NCBI RefSeq assembly: GCF_001513965.1 | Contig: NZ_KQ948016.1 | Location: 186,001 to 250,000, forward strand | Direction: 5' to 3' | Origin: Streptomyces cellostaticus | GTDB taxonomy: Bacteria; Actinomycetota; Actinomycetes; Streptomycetales; Streptomycetaceae | DNA length: 64,000 bases | In this document: positions 41,396 to 50,561 of the stretch, one piece after another | Layout of the letters: the number at the start of each line of letters is the position of its first letter | Numbering within the stretch: the stretch's first letter is position 1 | The notes under the pieces: model-generated | What the model was told of the DNA's origin: nothing | Databases searched by the model: none | What the model saw: only the letters and a program-made list of their open reading frames with translations | Translations under genes and position numbers: made by a program

Positions 41396-41974
41396 CTACA
41401 GGTGCGGCAGGATCGCCGGCATCAGGTCCTGGAAGGTGCGGCCGTTGGCGGGGGTACCCAGAGCGGTCATCGTCCAGCCCGAGCCCGCCCGGTGCACCTT
41501 CGCCATGATCTGGGCGGTGTACTCGCCGCCACCGGCCAGCGTGTAACGGGCGAGCTCCTGGCCGTTGGTCTCGTCGACGAGGCGGCAGAACGCGTCCTGC
41601 ACCTCCTGGAAGGTCTGGCCCGTGAAGGAGTTCACGGTGAAGACGATCTGGTCGATGTGGACCGGAACGCGCTGCAGGTCCACGAGGATGGACTCGTCGT
41701 CACCGCCCTGGCCGACACCGCCGACGAGGTTGTCGCCGGTGTGGCGCACGGAGCCGTCGTCGCTCACCAGATGACGGAAGAAGACGACATCGACCGGCTG
41801 CTTCTCGGCGAAGAGAACCGCCGAGGCGTCCAGGTCGATCTCACGGGTGCGCGAGCCGAACAGGCCGCGTCGCTTCGCCGCCTGCCAGCCCAGACCCATG
41901 CGGACCGCGGTCAGGGTGGCCCCGTCCTTCTTCTCCAGGCTGATGGCCTGACCCTTGGTCAAGTTGACGGACAC
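41396..41974 (-). CDS. terD: TerD-family tellurium/stress protein
   Basis: The 192-residue protein is a canonical TerD: VNLTKGQAISLEKKDGA at the start, DLDASAVLF in the middle, and the calcium-binding loop DNLVGGVGQGGDDESILVDL. TerD proteins bind Ca2+ and work in stress-response complexes with TerC and other Ter proteins; in Streptomyces they also affect differentiation. GTG 41974 with AGGGGAA upstream was chosen over the longer open frame. The promoter 42029-42051 is of the DNA-damage type, an unusual input for a ter gene. Confidence 0.94.
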   Translation of the reverse strand: MSVNLTKGQAISLEKKDGATLTAVRMGLGWQAAKRRGLFGSRTREIDLDASAVLFAEKQPVDVVFFRHLVSDDGSVRHTGDNLVGGVGQGGDDESILVDLQRVPVHIDQIVFTVNSFTGQTFQEVQDAFCRLVDETNGQELARYTLAGGGEYTAQIMAKVHRAGSGWTMTALGTPANGRTFQDLMPAILPHL

Positions 41975-42028
41975 GGCTGGTTCCCCTCTCGGTGTTCCCC
42001 TGTTGCCGCGCACTGCGCGGTGCCAAGA

Positions 42029-42051
42029 ACCCTACGCAGGGGCACTGACAG
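42029..42051 (-). promoter_or_regulatory. PafBC-type DNA-damage promoter of terD
   Basis: On the minus strand CTGTCAGTG (42043-42051), 8 nt, then TAGGGT (42029-42034). Only the first base differs from TTGTCAGTG. The predicted start near 42022 leaves a 48-nt leader with a Shine-Dalgarno. Confidence 0.65.
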
Positions 42052-42130
42052 TGCCGAACCCCGGCCCGCGCTTTGTGTCGGTGTTGCAACACTGGACGCA
42101 TATGCCGAGGTCCGGCAGGGTCACGAGGGC

Positions 42131-44287
42131 TCAGGCGAGGCCTGCTTCCCGCATCTGGCGCAGTTCCTTCTTCATCTCGGAGACCTCGTCGCGCAGCCGG
42201 GCGGCGATCTCGAACTGCAGCTCGGCGGCGGCGGCGCGCATGCGCTCCGTCATCTCCTCGATCTGCTCGGCGAGTTCGGCCGCCGGACGGTCCGTGGGTA
42301 CCGCGGCCCCTGCCTTGCCCTTGGTGGACTTGGCGGCCTTGCCGGCCTTCGCGCCCTTGGCCGCCTTGTCGCCGAGCGACGGGACGGGGGCCTTGGCACC
42401 CTTGCCGTCCTTCAGCTTGCGGTAGCCGGAGCCGAGCAGCTGTTCGGTGTCGACCTCCTCGCGGGCGATCTGCGCGACGATGTCGTTGATCTTCTTGCGG
42501 AGCGGTTGCGGGTCGATGCCGTTGGCCTTGTTGTAGGCGACCTGCTTCTCCCGGCGCCGGTTGGTCTCCTCTATGGCCTTCTCCATCGCCGGAGTGATCT
42601 TGTCGGCGTACATGTGGACCTGGCCGGAGACGTTGCGCGCCGCGCGGCCGATGGTCTGGATCAGCGAGGTACCGGAGCGCAGGAAGCCTTCCTTGTCGGC
42701 GTCGAGGATGGCCACCAGGGACACCTCGGGCAGGTCGAGGCCCTCCCGCAGCAGGTTGATGCCGACCAGGACGTCGAACTCGCCGGAGCGCAGCTCGCGC
42801 AGCAGCTCGACGCGGCGCAGGGTGTCGACGTCGCTGTGCAGATAGCGCACCTGGATGCCGAGTTCCAGGAAGTAGTCGGTGAGGTCCTCGGCCATCTTCT
42901 TGGTGAGCGTGGTGACCAGGACACGCTCGTCCTTCTCGGTGCGCTTGCGGATCTCGTGCACCAGGTCGTCGATCTGCCCCTCGGTGGGCTTGACCACGAC
43001 CTCCGGGTCGACCAGGCCCGTCGGGCGGATGATCTGCTCCACGACGCCGTCCCCGCGGGACAGCTCGTAGGTGCCCGGAGTGGCCGACAGGTACACCGTC
43101 TGCCCGATGCGCTCCTGGAACTCCTCCCACTTCAGGGGGCGGTTGTCCAGCGCGGAGGGCAGCCGGAAGCCGTGCTCGACGAGGGTGCGCTTACGGGAGG
43201 CGTCACCCTCGTACATGGCCCCGATCTGCGGGACGGTAACGTGCGACTCGTCGATGACGAGCAGGAAGTCGTCCGGGAAGTAGTCCATCAGGGTGTTGGG
43301 CGGGGAACCGGGCAGGCGGCCGTCGAAGTGCATCGAGTAGTTCTCCACGCCGGAGCAGCTGCCGATCTGGCGAAGCATCTCGATGTCGTACGTGGTACGC
43401 ATGCGCAGGCGCTGGGCCTCCAGGAGCTTGCCCTGCTTCTCCAGCTCGGCCAGGCGCTCCGCCAGCTCCTTCTCGATGTCGTTGACGGCCCGCTCCATGC
43501 GCTCGGGTCCGGCGACGTAGTGGGAGGCGGGGAAGACGTACAGCTGCTGGTCGTCGCTGATGATCTCGCCGGTGAGCGGGTGGAGCGTGGAGAGTGCCTC
43601 GATCTCGTCGCCGAACATCTCGATACGGACGGCCAGCTCCTCGTAGACCGGGAAGATCTCGATGGTGTCGCCGCGGACCCGGAAGGTGCCCCGGCTGAAG
43701 GCCAGGTCGTTGCGTGTGTACTGGATGTCGACGAAGCGGCGCAGCAGCTCGTCCCGGTCCATCTCGTCGCCGACCCTGAGGGGGACCATTCGGTCCACGT
43801 ACTCCTGCGGAGTACCGAGGCCGTAGATGCAGGACACCGAGGCGACCACGATGACGTCGCGGCGGGTGAGCAGCGAGTTCGTCGCCGAGTGGCGCAGGCG
43901 CTCGACCTCCTCGTTGATCGAGGAGTCCTTCTCGATGTAGGTGTCCGACTGCGGGACGTAGGCCTCGGGCTGGTAGTAGTCGTAGTACGAGACGAAGTAC
44001 TCGACCGCGTTGTTCGGGAGGAGCTCGCGGAACTCGTTGGCCAGCTGGGCGGCCAGCGTCTTGTTCGGCGCCATCACGAGGGTGGGGCGCTGGAGCTTCT
44101 CGATCATCCACGCCGTGGTGGCGGACTTGCCGGTGCCGGTCGCGCCGAGCAGGACGACGTCCTTTTCACCTGCCTCGATGCGCTTGGCCAGCTCGGCGAT
44201 GGCCGCCGGCTGGTCTCCGCTGGGCTGGTAGGGGCTGACGACCTCGAAGGGCGCCACCGTGCGTTCGATGTGAGAAACGGGCCGCAT
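42131..44287 (-). CDS. uvrB: Excinuclease ABC subunit B
   Basis: The 718-residue helicase-like protein loads onto damage after UvrA and recruits UvrC. Walker A is [16 protein letters not shown], the beta-hairpin region [20 protein letters not shown] is typical, helicase motifs continue ([20 protein letters not shown]) and the C-terminus has the UVR motif ([20 protein letters not shown]). An Ala/Lys-rich linker precedes it. ATG 44287 lies 7 nt from a -10 box and lacks a Shine-Dalgarno, so the message is probably leaderless. The promoter is of the PafBC type. Confidence 0.97.
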   Translation of the reverse strand: MRPVSHIERTVAPFEVVSPYQPSGDQPAAIAELAKRIEAGEKDVVLLGATGTGKSATTAWMIEKLQRPTLVMAPNKTLAAQLANEFRELLPNNAVEYFVSYYDYYQPEAYVPQSDTYIEKDSSINEEVERLRHSATNSLLTRRDVIVVASVSCIYGLGTPQEYVDRMVPLRVGDEMDRDELLRRFVDIQYTRNDLAFSRGTFRVRGDTIEIFPVYEELAVRIEMFGDEIEALSTLHPLTGEIISDDQQLYVFPASHYVAGPERMERAVNDIEKELAERLAELEKQGKLLEAQRLRMRTTYDIEMLRQIGSCSGVENYSMHFDGRLPGSPPNTLMDYFPDDFLLVIDESHVTVPQIGAMYEGDASRKRTLVEHGFRLPSALDNRPLKWEEFQERIGQTVYLSATPGTYELSRGDGVVEQIIRPTGLVDPEVVVKPTEGQIDDLVHEIRKRTEKDERVLVTTLTKKMAEDLTDYFLELGIQVRYLHSDVDTLRRVELLRELRSGEFDVLVGINLLREGLDLPEVSLVAILDADKEGFLRSGTSLIQTIGRAARNVSGQVHMYADKITPAMEKAIEETNRRREKQVAYNKANGIDPQPLRKKINDIVAQIAREEVDTEQLLGSGYRKLKDGKGAKAPVPSLGDKAAKGAKAGKAAKSTKGKAGAAVPTDRPAAELAEQIEEMTERMRAAAAELQFEIAARLRDEVSEMKKELRQMREAGLA

Positions 44288-44294
44288 GCCACCC

Positions 44295-44317
44295 ACCGTA
44301 CGACCCCCCACTGACAA
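44295..44317 (-). promoter_or_regulatory. PafBC-type DNA-damage promoter of uvrB
   Basis: On the minus strand TTGTCAGTG (44309-44317), 8 nt, then TACGGT (44295-44300), a full match. The -10 box ends 7 nt before the uvrB ATG. The element lies in the 40-nt space behind the MHYT gene. Confidence 0.8.
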
Positions 44318-44327
44318 CGCGTCCCGA

Positions 44328-45206
44328 TCAGCGGTTCTGCGGGGTGCGGGAGTCGTGGTGCTTCGGGTGGCGGATCGGCCGGCCACCGGAATGGAGTGGC
44401 AGGCGACGGTCGTGGTGGGAGGCGACGGCGGCGGCCGGGACACCCGGTTTCTCCTCGACGGCGGCTCCGGTCGGCCTGCCCATGACCATCAGCGGGTCGA
44501 ACATCACGACGACGCCGGCGAGGAGCAGGAAGGCGAGCGGGCCGATCAGCATCGGCGCGAGCACCGAGGCCGGTGAGCCGCCGGTGCCGGCGCCCGAGGT
44601 GCCGTGGAGGTGGACGTCGAGGGCGGCCATACCGGTGTAGTGCATACCGCTCACGGCGAGACCCATCACTAGGCTCGCCCCGACACTCCACAGGAAGCCC
44701 CGGACACGTCCGGCCGCCCACAGGGCGGCGGTGGCGGCCACGACCGCTATGACGACGGAGGCGGCGACGGTGAGCGTGTTGTAGGTGAACCGCCCGTCGA
44801 AGTGCATGCCCGCCATGCCGAGGTAGTGCATGGAGGCGACACCCAGACCGGTGATGGTGCCACCTGTGAACAAGGCGGTGCCGGTGGCGCCCCGGTAACC
44901 GACGATGAAGATCCCGACGCCCACCATGACGATGGCGAGGCCGAGGCTCGCGTAGGTGATCGGCTTGTCGTAGTGGATCGGCGTCTCCTTGATGGTGAAG
45001 CCCATCATGGCGACGAAGTGCATGGTCCAGATGCCGGAGCCGATCGCGGCCGAGCCGAGGGCCAGCCAGGCGGGTCTCCGGGAGTGCGTGACCAGCAGGG
45101 ACCGGGTGGTGCAGCGCAGGCCGAGGGCGCCACCGAGGCAGGCCATCAGAAAGGCCACCAACGGGGTGACGGCCCCGTAGCTGAATCCGTCGACCGTGCC
45201 TTGCAT
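44328..45206 (-). CDS. MHYT-domain integral membrane sensor
   Basis: The 292-residue protein has seven helices and three MHYT-type motifs: [15 protein letters not shown] and [12 protein letters not shown] domains are thought to bind copper or another metal and sense oxygen, CO or NO. Unlike the well-studied examples it has no diguanylate cyclase or kinase domain, only a His-rich cytoplasmic tail of about 40 residues. ATG 45206 gives a standard N-terminus; GGAAGG lies 12 nt upstream. It shares strand with uvrB but uvrB has its own promoter. Confidence 0.88.
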   Translation of the reverse strand: MQGTVDGFSYGAVTPLVAFLMACLGGALGLRCTTRSLLVTHSRRPAWLALGSAAIGSGIWTMHFVAMMGFTIKETPIHYDKPITYASLGLAIVMVGVGIFIVGYRGATGTALFTGGTITGLGVASMHYLGMAGMHFDGRFTYNTLTVAASVVIAVVAATAALWAAGRVRGFLWSVGASLVMGLAVSGMHYTGMAALDVHLHGTSGAGTGGSPASVLAPMLIGPLAFLLLAGVVVMFDPLMVMGRPTGAAVEEKPGVPAAAVASHHDRRLPLHSGGRPIRHPKHHDSRTPQNR

Positions 45207-45485
45207 GCGCGGCTGCCCTTCCGCCCTCTTGCGTCCCGGAATATCTGAAATGCGCCCCCGTCCCAGGACCGCGACGGCGGTCAGGGTTGACGCAGAGAGT
45301 ATGACCCCCACCGGAATGGTCGAACGATTTTCCGGCAAAGAAACACGGCTCTGCCCCACTTGTGCGGCACCGGTGAGGGGACTTGGACACCTCCATTCAA
45401 TGTGTGGCCGTCCTGCACCCGGGTGTTGTTGACTCTCTGCTGTCAAGCTGGTGCTGTCGGTATTCGCTCGACGCGAGGAGGACGC

Positions 45486-46355
45486 ATGCACGCGCGCGTA
45501 GCCGCCGCCATCGCCACGGCGGCCCTGGGGGTGGCCGCCCTGCTGAGCCCCACGCCCGTCGCCCGGGCGGGCGAGTCCGGCGAGCCCACGGTGATCGCCC
45601 ACCGCGGAGCCTCGGCCTACGCTCCGGAGAACACCCTGGCCTCCATCGACAAGGCGGCGAAGCTGGGCTTCTCCTGGGTCGAGAACGATGTCCAGCGCAC
45701 CAAGGACGGTGAACTGGTCGTCATCCACGACGGCAGCCTGGAGCGCACCACGAACGTGAAGGAGCTCTTCCCGGGCCGGGCGCCCTGGAAGGTGAAGGAC
45801 TTCACCGCCGCCGAGATCGCCCGGCTGGATGCGGGCGGCTGGTTCTCCCCCGCCTACGCGGGCACGCGCGTGCCGACTCTGGAGCAGTACATGCGCCGGG
45901 TCGAGCGCAACCACGAGAAACTGCTCCTGGAGATCAAGAACCCGGAGCTGTACCCCGGCATCGAGCAGCAGACCCTGAAGCTTCTCGGCAACCAGGGCTG
46001 GCTGGACCAGAAGCACCTCGGACGGCTGATCGTGCAGAGCTTCAGCGCCGACAGCATTCGCACCGTCCACGAGCTGAAGCCGGCGCTCACCACCGCCTAC
46101 CTCGGCAGGCCGTCCGTGACGCAGCTGCACCAGTACGCGCGCTTCACCGACCTGATCAATCCGTCGTACGGTTCGATCTCCAAGGGGTACGTCTGCACCG
46201 TGCACTCCGTCGAGGGAGCGCACGGCAGGCCGCTCGGTGTGTTCGTCTGGACGGTGAACGACGCGGACACCGCCCGGAAGGTCAAGGACTACGGCGTCGA
46301 CGGGCTCATCACCAACAAGCCCGACGTGGTCCGGGCGGCGCTCGAGGCGGGCTGA
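45486..46355 (+). CDS. Secreted glycerophosphodiester phosphodiesterase
   Basis: The 289-residue protein has a Sec signal (MHARVAAAIATAALGVAALL, cut after ARA) and a GDPD domain starting VIAHRGASAYAPENTLAS with the catalytic histidine pair (the second in VVIHDGSLERTT) and metal ligands (ENDVQRTKDGELVV). It releases glycerol 3-phosphate from glycerophosphodiesters outside the cell, probably to recover phosphate. GAGGAGGA precedes ATG 45486. It is divergent from the MHYT gene, with about 280 bp between them that hold no further gene. Confidence 0.94.
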   Translation: MHARVAAAIATAALGVAALLSPTPVARAGESGEPTVIAHRGASAYAPENTLASIDKAAKLGFSWVENDVQRTKDGELVVIHDGSLERTTNVKELFPGRAPWKVKDFTAAEIARLDAGGWFSPAYAGTRVPTLEQYMRRVERNHEKLLLEIKNPELYPGIEQQTLKLLGNQGWLDQKHLGRLIVQSFSADSIRTVHELKPALTTAYLGRPSVTQLHQYARFTDLINPSYGSISKGYVCTVHSVEGAHGRPLGVFVWTVNDADTARKVKDYGVDGLITNKPDVVRAALEAG

Positions 46356-46377
46356 GCCTGCCCCCGGCGCGGCGGGC
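46356..46377 (+). terminator. Short hairpin between the phosphodiesterase gene and ogt
   Basis: GCCTGCC (46356-46362) pairs with GGCGGGC (46371-46377), with one T-G pair and an 8-nt loop. It starts directly after the phosphodiesterase stop codon and ends just before the ogt promoter. Confidence 0.5.
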
Positions 46378-46378
46378 A

Positions 46379-46401
46379 TTGTCAGTGGCGGGTCGTACCG
46401 T
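46379..46401 (+). promoter_or_regulatory. PafBC-type DNA-damage promoter of ogt
   Basis: TTGTCAGTG (46379-46387), 8 nt, then TACCGT (46396-46401), a full match on the plus strand. The -10 box ends 6 nt before the ATG at 46408, so the transcript should be leaderless. Confidence 0.8.
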
Positions 46402-46407
46402 GGGCGC

Positions 46408-46962
46408 ATGGACAGCCATGGGCAGGACGAGCAGCGGGTCGTGTGGGCCGTCGTGGGCACCGGCATCGGCCCGTTGATGCTGGCGGCGACCCGCGACGGA
46501 CTGGTCAACGTCGTCTTCCACGCCACGGACGAGGTGCGCGAGCGGGCTCTGGAGCGACTGACGGCCCGGCTGGGCACCGAGCCGGCCGAGGACCCGGACT
46601 CGCCACTGCTGGCCGAGGCGATACGGCAGGTGGAGGCGTACTTCGCGGGCGAGCGCCACGACTTCGACCTGCCCCTGGACTGGTCATTGATCTCGGGCTT
46701 CAACCGGCAGGTGCTGCGCGAGCTGGCCTCCGGCGTCCCGTACGGCACCGTGGTCGGGTACGGCGATCTGGCCGGGCGCGTCGGGCAGCCGGGCGGGGCC
46801 CAGGCGGTCGGCGCGGCGATGGGTGCCAATCCGCTGCCGGTCGTCGTGCCGTGCCACCGGGTGGTGGAGAGCGACGGCGGCATCGGCGGCTTCGGGGGTG
46901 GCCTGGAGACCAAGCGGAAGCTGCTCGCCCTGGAGGGCGTGCTGCCCGAGCCGCTGTTCTGA
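46408..46962 (+). CDS. ogt: Methylated-DNA-protein cysteine methyltransferase
   Basis: The 184-residue protein removes O6-alkyl groups from guanine by transfer to its own cysteine. The acceptor Cys is in the motif PVVVPCHRVV, preceded by the winged-helix part (REVASGVPYGTVVGYGDLAGRVG-like; seen as LASGVPYGTVVGYGDLAG) and followed by GIGGFGGGLETKRKLLALE. The N-terminal domain is short, as in Ogt. It has a PafBC-type promoter and is most likely translated from a leaderless mRNA. Confidence 0.95.
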   Translation: MDSHGQDEQRVVWAVVGTGIGPLMLAATRDGLVNVVFHATDEVRERALERLTARLGTEPAEDPDSPLLAEAIRQVEAYFAGERHDFDLPLDWSLISGFNRQVLRELASGVPYGTVVGYGDLAGRVGQPGGAQAVGAAMGANPLPVVVPCHRVVESDGGIGGFGGGLETKRKLLALEGVLPEPLF

Positions 46963-46970
46963 CACCAGCG

Positions 46971-47399
46971 CTAGGCGTAGTGCCGGGCCTCGAAGACGTT
47001 GCCGTCCGGGTCCCGGAAGTAGAAGTTGCGTGTGGCCTTCCCGCGGGCGCCGAAGGAGTCATGGCCGATGCCGGTCACGGGGACGCCATGCGCGTCCAGG
47101 CGGGCGAGCAGGGCGTCGAAGGCGGCGGACGGCAGGGACAGGCAGACGTGGTTGACGGGGTGGCCCGCGCTGTCGGCGGAGCCGGGGAGCATGTTCATGC
47201 GCTCCGCGATGCTGCGCGGCGCGAGGTCGAGGATCGTCTCCTCGTTGACGCGCACGGAGGGGAACGACACCTTTCCCTCGGTGAACTCGGTGACCCTCAG
47301 GGGCTCCAGTCCGACGGCGTCCTCGTAGAAGCCGGCCGCCGCGACCGGGTCGGCCACCCACAGGACGACGTGGTCGAGACGCGTGGTGTGGTTCGTCAT
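46971..47399 (-). CDS. VOC-family (glyoxalase/bleomycin-resistance fold) protein
   Basis: The 142-residue protein shows the two beta-alpha-beta-beta-beta modules of the vicinal oxygen chelate fold (LDHVVLWVADPVAAAGFYED, HPVNHVCLSLPSAAFDALLA, NFYFRDPDGNVFEARHYA), with plausible metal ligands His, His and Glu. It could be a lyase, dioxygenase or binding protein. It converges on ogt, with 8 nt between stops. No ribosome binding site is obvious at ATG 47399. Confidence 0.88.
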   Translation of the reverse strand: MTNHTTRLDHVVLWVADPVAAAGFYEDAVGLEPLRVTEFTEGKVSFPSVRVNEETILDLAPRSIAERMNMLPGSADSAGHPVNHVCLSLPSAAFDALLARLDAHGVPVTGIGHDSFGARGKATRNFYFRDPDGNVFEARHYA

Positions 47400-47498
47400 G
47401 CGGCCCAGGCTGGTGGTGTCTCCCACAGACCGCAAGCGTTTAGCCGGGCGTGCCGCCCGCCAGAGATGAGGGAAGACCGACAGACAGGAGGCGGGCGC

Positions 47499-48407
47499 GT
47501 GGTGCTGGTGATATCGGAAGAAGTCAGGGCAGCGATCGACGCGCGGCGGCCGGTGGTGGCCCTGGAGTCCACGATCATCGCGCACGGACTGCCGCGTCCG
47601 CGCAATCTGCAGGTGGCGCTGGAGCTGGAGGACGTGGTGCGGCAGGAGGGCGCCGTGCCCGCGACCATCGCCGTACTGGACGGGTGCCCACGGGTCGGCC
47701 TGGACAAGGAGCAGCTGGAGCGGGTCGCGAACGAGGACGGCATCCGCAAGCTGGGCCACCGCGACCTGCCGCTGGCCGTGGCGGCGGGGGTGAGCGGGGC
47801 GACCACGGTGTCGGCGACGGCGCAGCTGGCGGCACTGGCGGGTGTCCGGGTGTTCGCCACGGGCGGGCTGGGCGGTGTGCACCGGGAGTGGACGGTGACG
47901 CAGGACGAGTCGGCCGATCTGGGCCTGCTGGCACGGACGCGGATCACGGTGGTGTGCGCGGGCGTGAAGTCGATCCTGGACGTGCCGGCGACCCTGCAGC
48001 GGCTGGAGACGCTGGGCGTGGCAGTCGCCGGATACCGCACCGACCGGTTCCCCGGCTTCTACCTGTCCGACTCCGGACATCCGGTCGACTGGACGCTGCA
48101 GAGCCCGGAGCAGGTCGCTGACGTCATGCGGGCACAGGACACGCTCGACGCGGCGGAGTCGGCGCTGATCGTCGCCAACCCCGTACCGCAGGAGCAGCAG
48201 CTCGATCCCGGGCTGCACGCGCGCGTGCTCGCCGACGCGCTGCGCGCCCTGGAGGAACAGGGGATCACCGGCCAGGCGGTCACGCCGTTCCTGCTCGACT
48301 ACCTGGTCCGGCACACGGACGGCGCCTCGCTGAACGCCAATCTGGCCGCCGTGCGCGGCAATGTGCGGCTGGCGGCGCGGATCGCCGCGGCGTGGACCAG
48401 GAGGTGA
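47499..48407 (+). CDS. psuG: Pseudouridine-5'-phosphate glycosidase
   Basis: The 302-residue enzyme splits pseudouridine 5'-phosphate into uracil and ribose 5-phosphate. The family marks VVALESTIIAHGLPRP, KLGHRDLPLAVAAG, SGATTVSATAQLA and FATGGLGGVHRE are present. GTG 47499 has AGGAGG at 47486-47491. The next gene, a PfkB kinase, overlaps it and should supply the phosphorylated substrate, completing a two-gene pseudouridine salvage unit. Confidence 0.95.
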   Translation: MVLVISEEVRAAIDARRPVVALESTIIAHGLPRPRNLQVALELEDVVRQEGAVPATIAVLDGCPRVGLDKEQLERVANEDGIRKLGHRDLPLAVAAGVSGATTVSATAQLAALAGVRVFATGGLGGVHREWTVTQDESADLGLLARTRITVVCAGVKSILDVPATLQRLETLGVAVAGYRTDRFPGFYLSDSGHPVDWTLQSPEQVADVMRAQDTLDAAESALIVANPVPQEQQLDPGLHARVLADALRALEEQGITGQAVTPFLLDYLVRHTDGASLNANLAAVRGNVRLAARIAAAWTRR

Positions 48408-49327
48408 CCGAGGGCCGGGACGGGGCGCTGCTGGTCGTCGGGGATGTCGTCACCGATGTCGTAGCCCGGCACCGGGGGCCGCTCGCGGGCGGCACCGACA
48501 CGGCCGCCTCGATCCGGACCCTGCCGGGCGGTGCGGGCGCCAACGTGGCCTGCTGGGCGGCCCACGCGGGCTGTGCGCACGTACGGCTGCTGGGCCGGGT
48601 GGGCGCGGACGCGGCACAGTGGCATGAGCGGGAGCTGGTGGCGGCCGGGGTGCGGCCCCGGCTGGTGGTCGACCCGGACGCGGCGACCGGGACGGTGATC
48701 TGCCTCGTCGACGCGGGCGCGTCGGCCGAGCGGACGTTCCTCACGGACAGCGGGGCGTCCCTACGGCTCGAACCCGCCGACTGGTCGGACGCGTTGCTCG
48801 ACGGGGTCACCCGGCTGCACCTGTCGGGCTATCTGCTGTTCTCCGAGCCGAGCCGGGCGCTCGCCGAGACGGCCCTTGCGGCGGCACGCGCACGTGGCGT
48901 GCCGGTCAGCCTGGATCCGGCGTCGGCGGGCTTCCTCGTGACGCTCGGGGTGGACCGTTTCCTGGCGTTCGCGGACGGGCTGGACGTGTTGCTGCCCAGC
49001 CGCGACGAGGCGTGTCTGCTGACGGGTCTGCCCGACTGGGCGGACGCGGCGGCCAAGTTGAGCCGGCTGGTCCCGCTGGTGGTGGCCAAGTCGGGTGTGG
49101 ACGGGGCGCTGGTGGCCTGTTCCGGGACCGTGGTCGCCCGGATTCCGGCCACACCGGCGACACCCGTGGACACCACGGGCGCCGGCGACGCGTTCACCGG
49201 CGCGTTCCTCGCCGCCCTGGTCGCGGGCGCGGATCCGCAGGAGGCGGCGGCTCAGGGGTGCGGGGCGGGAGCGCGGGCGGTGGAACGGGTGGGCGGCAGA
49301 CCGCCGCACCAGAGCATCGGCGGATAG
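48404..49327 (+). CDS. psuK: PfkB-family kinase, probable pseudouridine kinase
   Basis: The PfkB fold is visible in LLVVGDVVTDVVA, LPGGAGANVACWAA and the catalytic TTGAGDAFTGAFLAAL. In known pathways PsuK phosphorylates pseudouridine for PsuG, and the overlap with psuG supports that job. GTG 48404 overlaps the psuG stop as GTGA and gives 307 residues; GTG 48392 in the same frame is an alternative, and neither has an ideal ribosome binding site. Confidence 0.87.
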   Translation: MTEGRDGALLVVGDVVTDVVARHRGPLAGGTDTAASIRTLPGGAGANVACWAAHAGCAHVRLLGRVGADAAQWHERELVAAGVRPRLVVDPDAATGTVICLVDAGASAERTFLTDSGASLRLEPADWSDALLDGVTRLHLSGYLLFSEPSRALAETALAAARARGVPVSLDPASAGFLVTLGVDRFLAFADGLDVLLPSRDEACLLTGLPDWADAAAKLSRLVPLVVAKSGVDGALVACSGTVVARIPATPATPVDTTGAGDAFTGAFLAALVAGADPQEAAAQGCGAGARAVERVGGRPPHQSIGG

Positions 49328-49328
49328 G

Positions 49329-49485
49329 CGTTACGCCACGCCCCGATCCGCGCGTCGAGACAGCGGCCCCCACGCCACAGCCGGATTTCCGCACATCGAG
49401 AGGCTGGGCCGTCCGGCACCACCGAATCCGCGCAACAAGCGGCTGAGCCTCACGCCACCACCGAATCCGCGAGTCGGCGGGCATA
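49329..49485. repeat. Four degenerate ~39-nt direct repeats between psuK and a pseudogene
   Basis: The 16-mer CACCACCGAATCCGCG occurs exactly at 49417-49432 and 49456-49471, 39 nt apart. Two weaker copies of the surrounding unit (around GCCACAGCCGGATTTCCGC and CGCCACGCCCCGATCCGCGC) lie to the left at the same spacing. Read on the minus strand the units give a 13-residue periodicity (ARIRWCRTAQPLD and variants). No gene is supported in the 265-bp space. Confidence 0.6.
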
Positions 49486-49592
49486 CCTTGTCTCACACGC
49501 CGCACCCGGCTGCGAGGGCCACCACGCCCTTGCCTCACCCCCACCTGGTCATGCGCAGCCAGGCCTTGCGGAATCGCCACCGCACGTAGCCT

Positions 49593-50385
49593 CTACGCCT
49601 TGCGGCCCCAAGCCGAGATCATCGGTGCGGTGGCGAGGTCCATGCCGCCCGCTTCCACGTTGGCCAGGTACCGGTCGACGTCCTCGTCGGTGGCGGGGCT
49701 CGCTGTGACGCGCCGATCGCGGATCTGACGGACCGTGGCGGCCTCCAGGACGGCGCAGGCGGGCGAGGTCACGGGGAAGTGGGCGTGGCCTCCGCTTCGC
49801 GCAACCCGGCCGCACGGAGCGGACGCGGGAGCTTGCGGCCGTACGACAGGTCGGCGCCGCGGTCGGCGAGCAGCTCGCGGAAGCCTTGGCGCAGCCGGAT
49901 GGCGAGCTGCTGCTCGGGGCCGTACGCGTCAGGGCAGATCAGGGGCTGGAGGGCCGGTTCGGCGTCCTCGATCAGCAGCCGTCCGCCGCGCCGCAGTGCC
50001 TGGATCATGGAGGGCAAGGCCCTTGCCCGGTCCGGGACATGGACGAGGACCAGCCGGGCGTGTACCAGGTCGAAGCCCTCCCCAGGCGGCTCCTCGGCTC
50101 CCACGTCGTGGATGTGCACCTCGACCGGAGGACGGGCCACGGCGGCGAGGAGTGAGGTGTCGAGGTCGGTCGCGACGACCCTGCCGGTAGGGCCGACCTA
50201 CTCGGCCGGCCAGGACACGACGGAGGTTCCGCCGGCCCCGACCTCCCAGCAGCGCGTGCCCGGCCCGAGTCCGAGCGCTTCGAGATGCCGGAAGGTGGTG
50301 GGATCGCAGAGAGAGGCGAAGGCCTCGAAGCGCTGTCCGCCACGGCCTGCCGGTCGTCCAGGAGGTACCCGTCGGATCGCGCCAT
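49593..50385 (-). pseudogene. Decayed class I SAM-dependent methyltransferase (two frameshifts and one stop)
   Basis: The reading begins at ATG 50385 (ARSDGYLLDDRQA) and, after a loss of one base near 50345, continues in a second frame (QRFEAFASL, LGPGTRCWEVGAGG with the SAM motif I, then VVATDLD). That frame has a TAG at 50198-50200 and goes on to GFDLVHARLVLVHVPDR and RGGRLLIEDAEP. Near 49790 the frame shifts again, and the third frame (VDRYLANVEAGGMDL) ends at TAG 49593. Repairing two one-base deletions and the stop would restore about 264 residues. Sequencing error is the alternative, but three lesions in one gene favour decay. Confidence 0.8.
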
Positions 50386-50533
50386 GCCGCGATCATCCTA
50401 ATTGTCCTGGCTGTCAGGAGCGGTCGGCCCCTTGTCCACAGGCAGGAACAAAGCGGAAGCGGTCATTCCCACAGGCTTACCCGCGCTTTGCGCCGGACTG
50501 GCACACTTGCCGGGCAAGGCGCGAAAGCGTTAC

Positions 50534-50561
50534 GCAAGGAGATCCAGGCAAGGAGATCCAG
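50534..50561 (+). repeat. Tandem 14-bp duplication of the corA ribosome binding site
   Basis: GCAAGGAGATCCAG occurs twice in perfect tandem (50534-50547 and 50548-50561), the second copy touching the ATG. Both copies contain AAGGAG, so two Shine-Dalgarno sequences are offered 7 and 21 nt from the start. Confidence 0.85.

Noticed and set aside
42043..42060. Palindrome CACTGACAGTGCC-like symmetry at the terD promoter as a separate operator
   Set aside because: The symmetry CACTGACAGTG comes from the conserved promoter box itself, so a separate operator is not needed.
50386..50561. Mg2+-sensing M-box riboswitch before corA
   Set aside because: The leader is short and shows none of the conserved M-box segments; only the duplicated ribosome binding site stands out.
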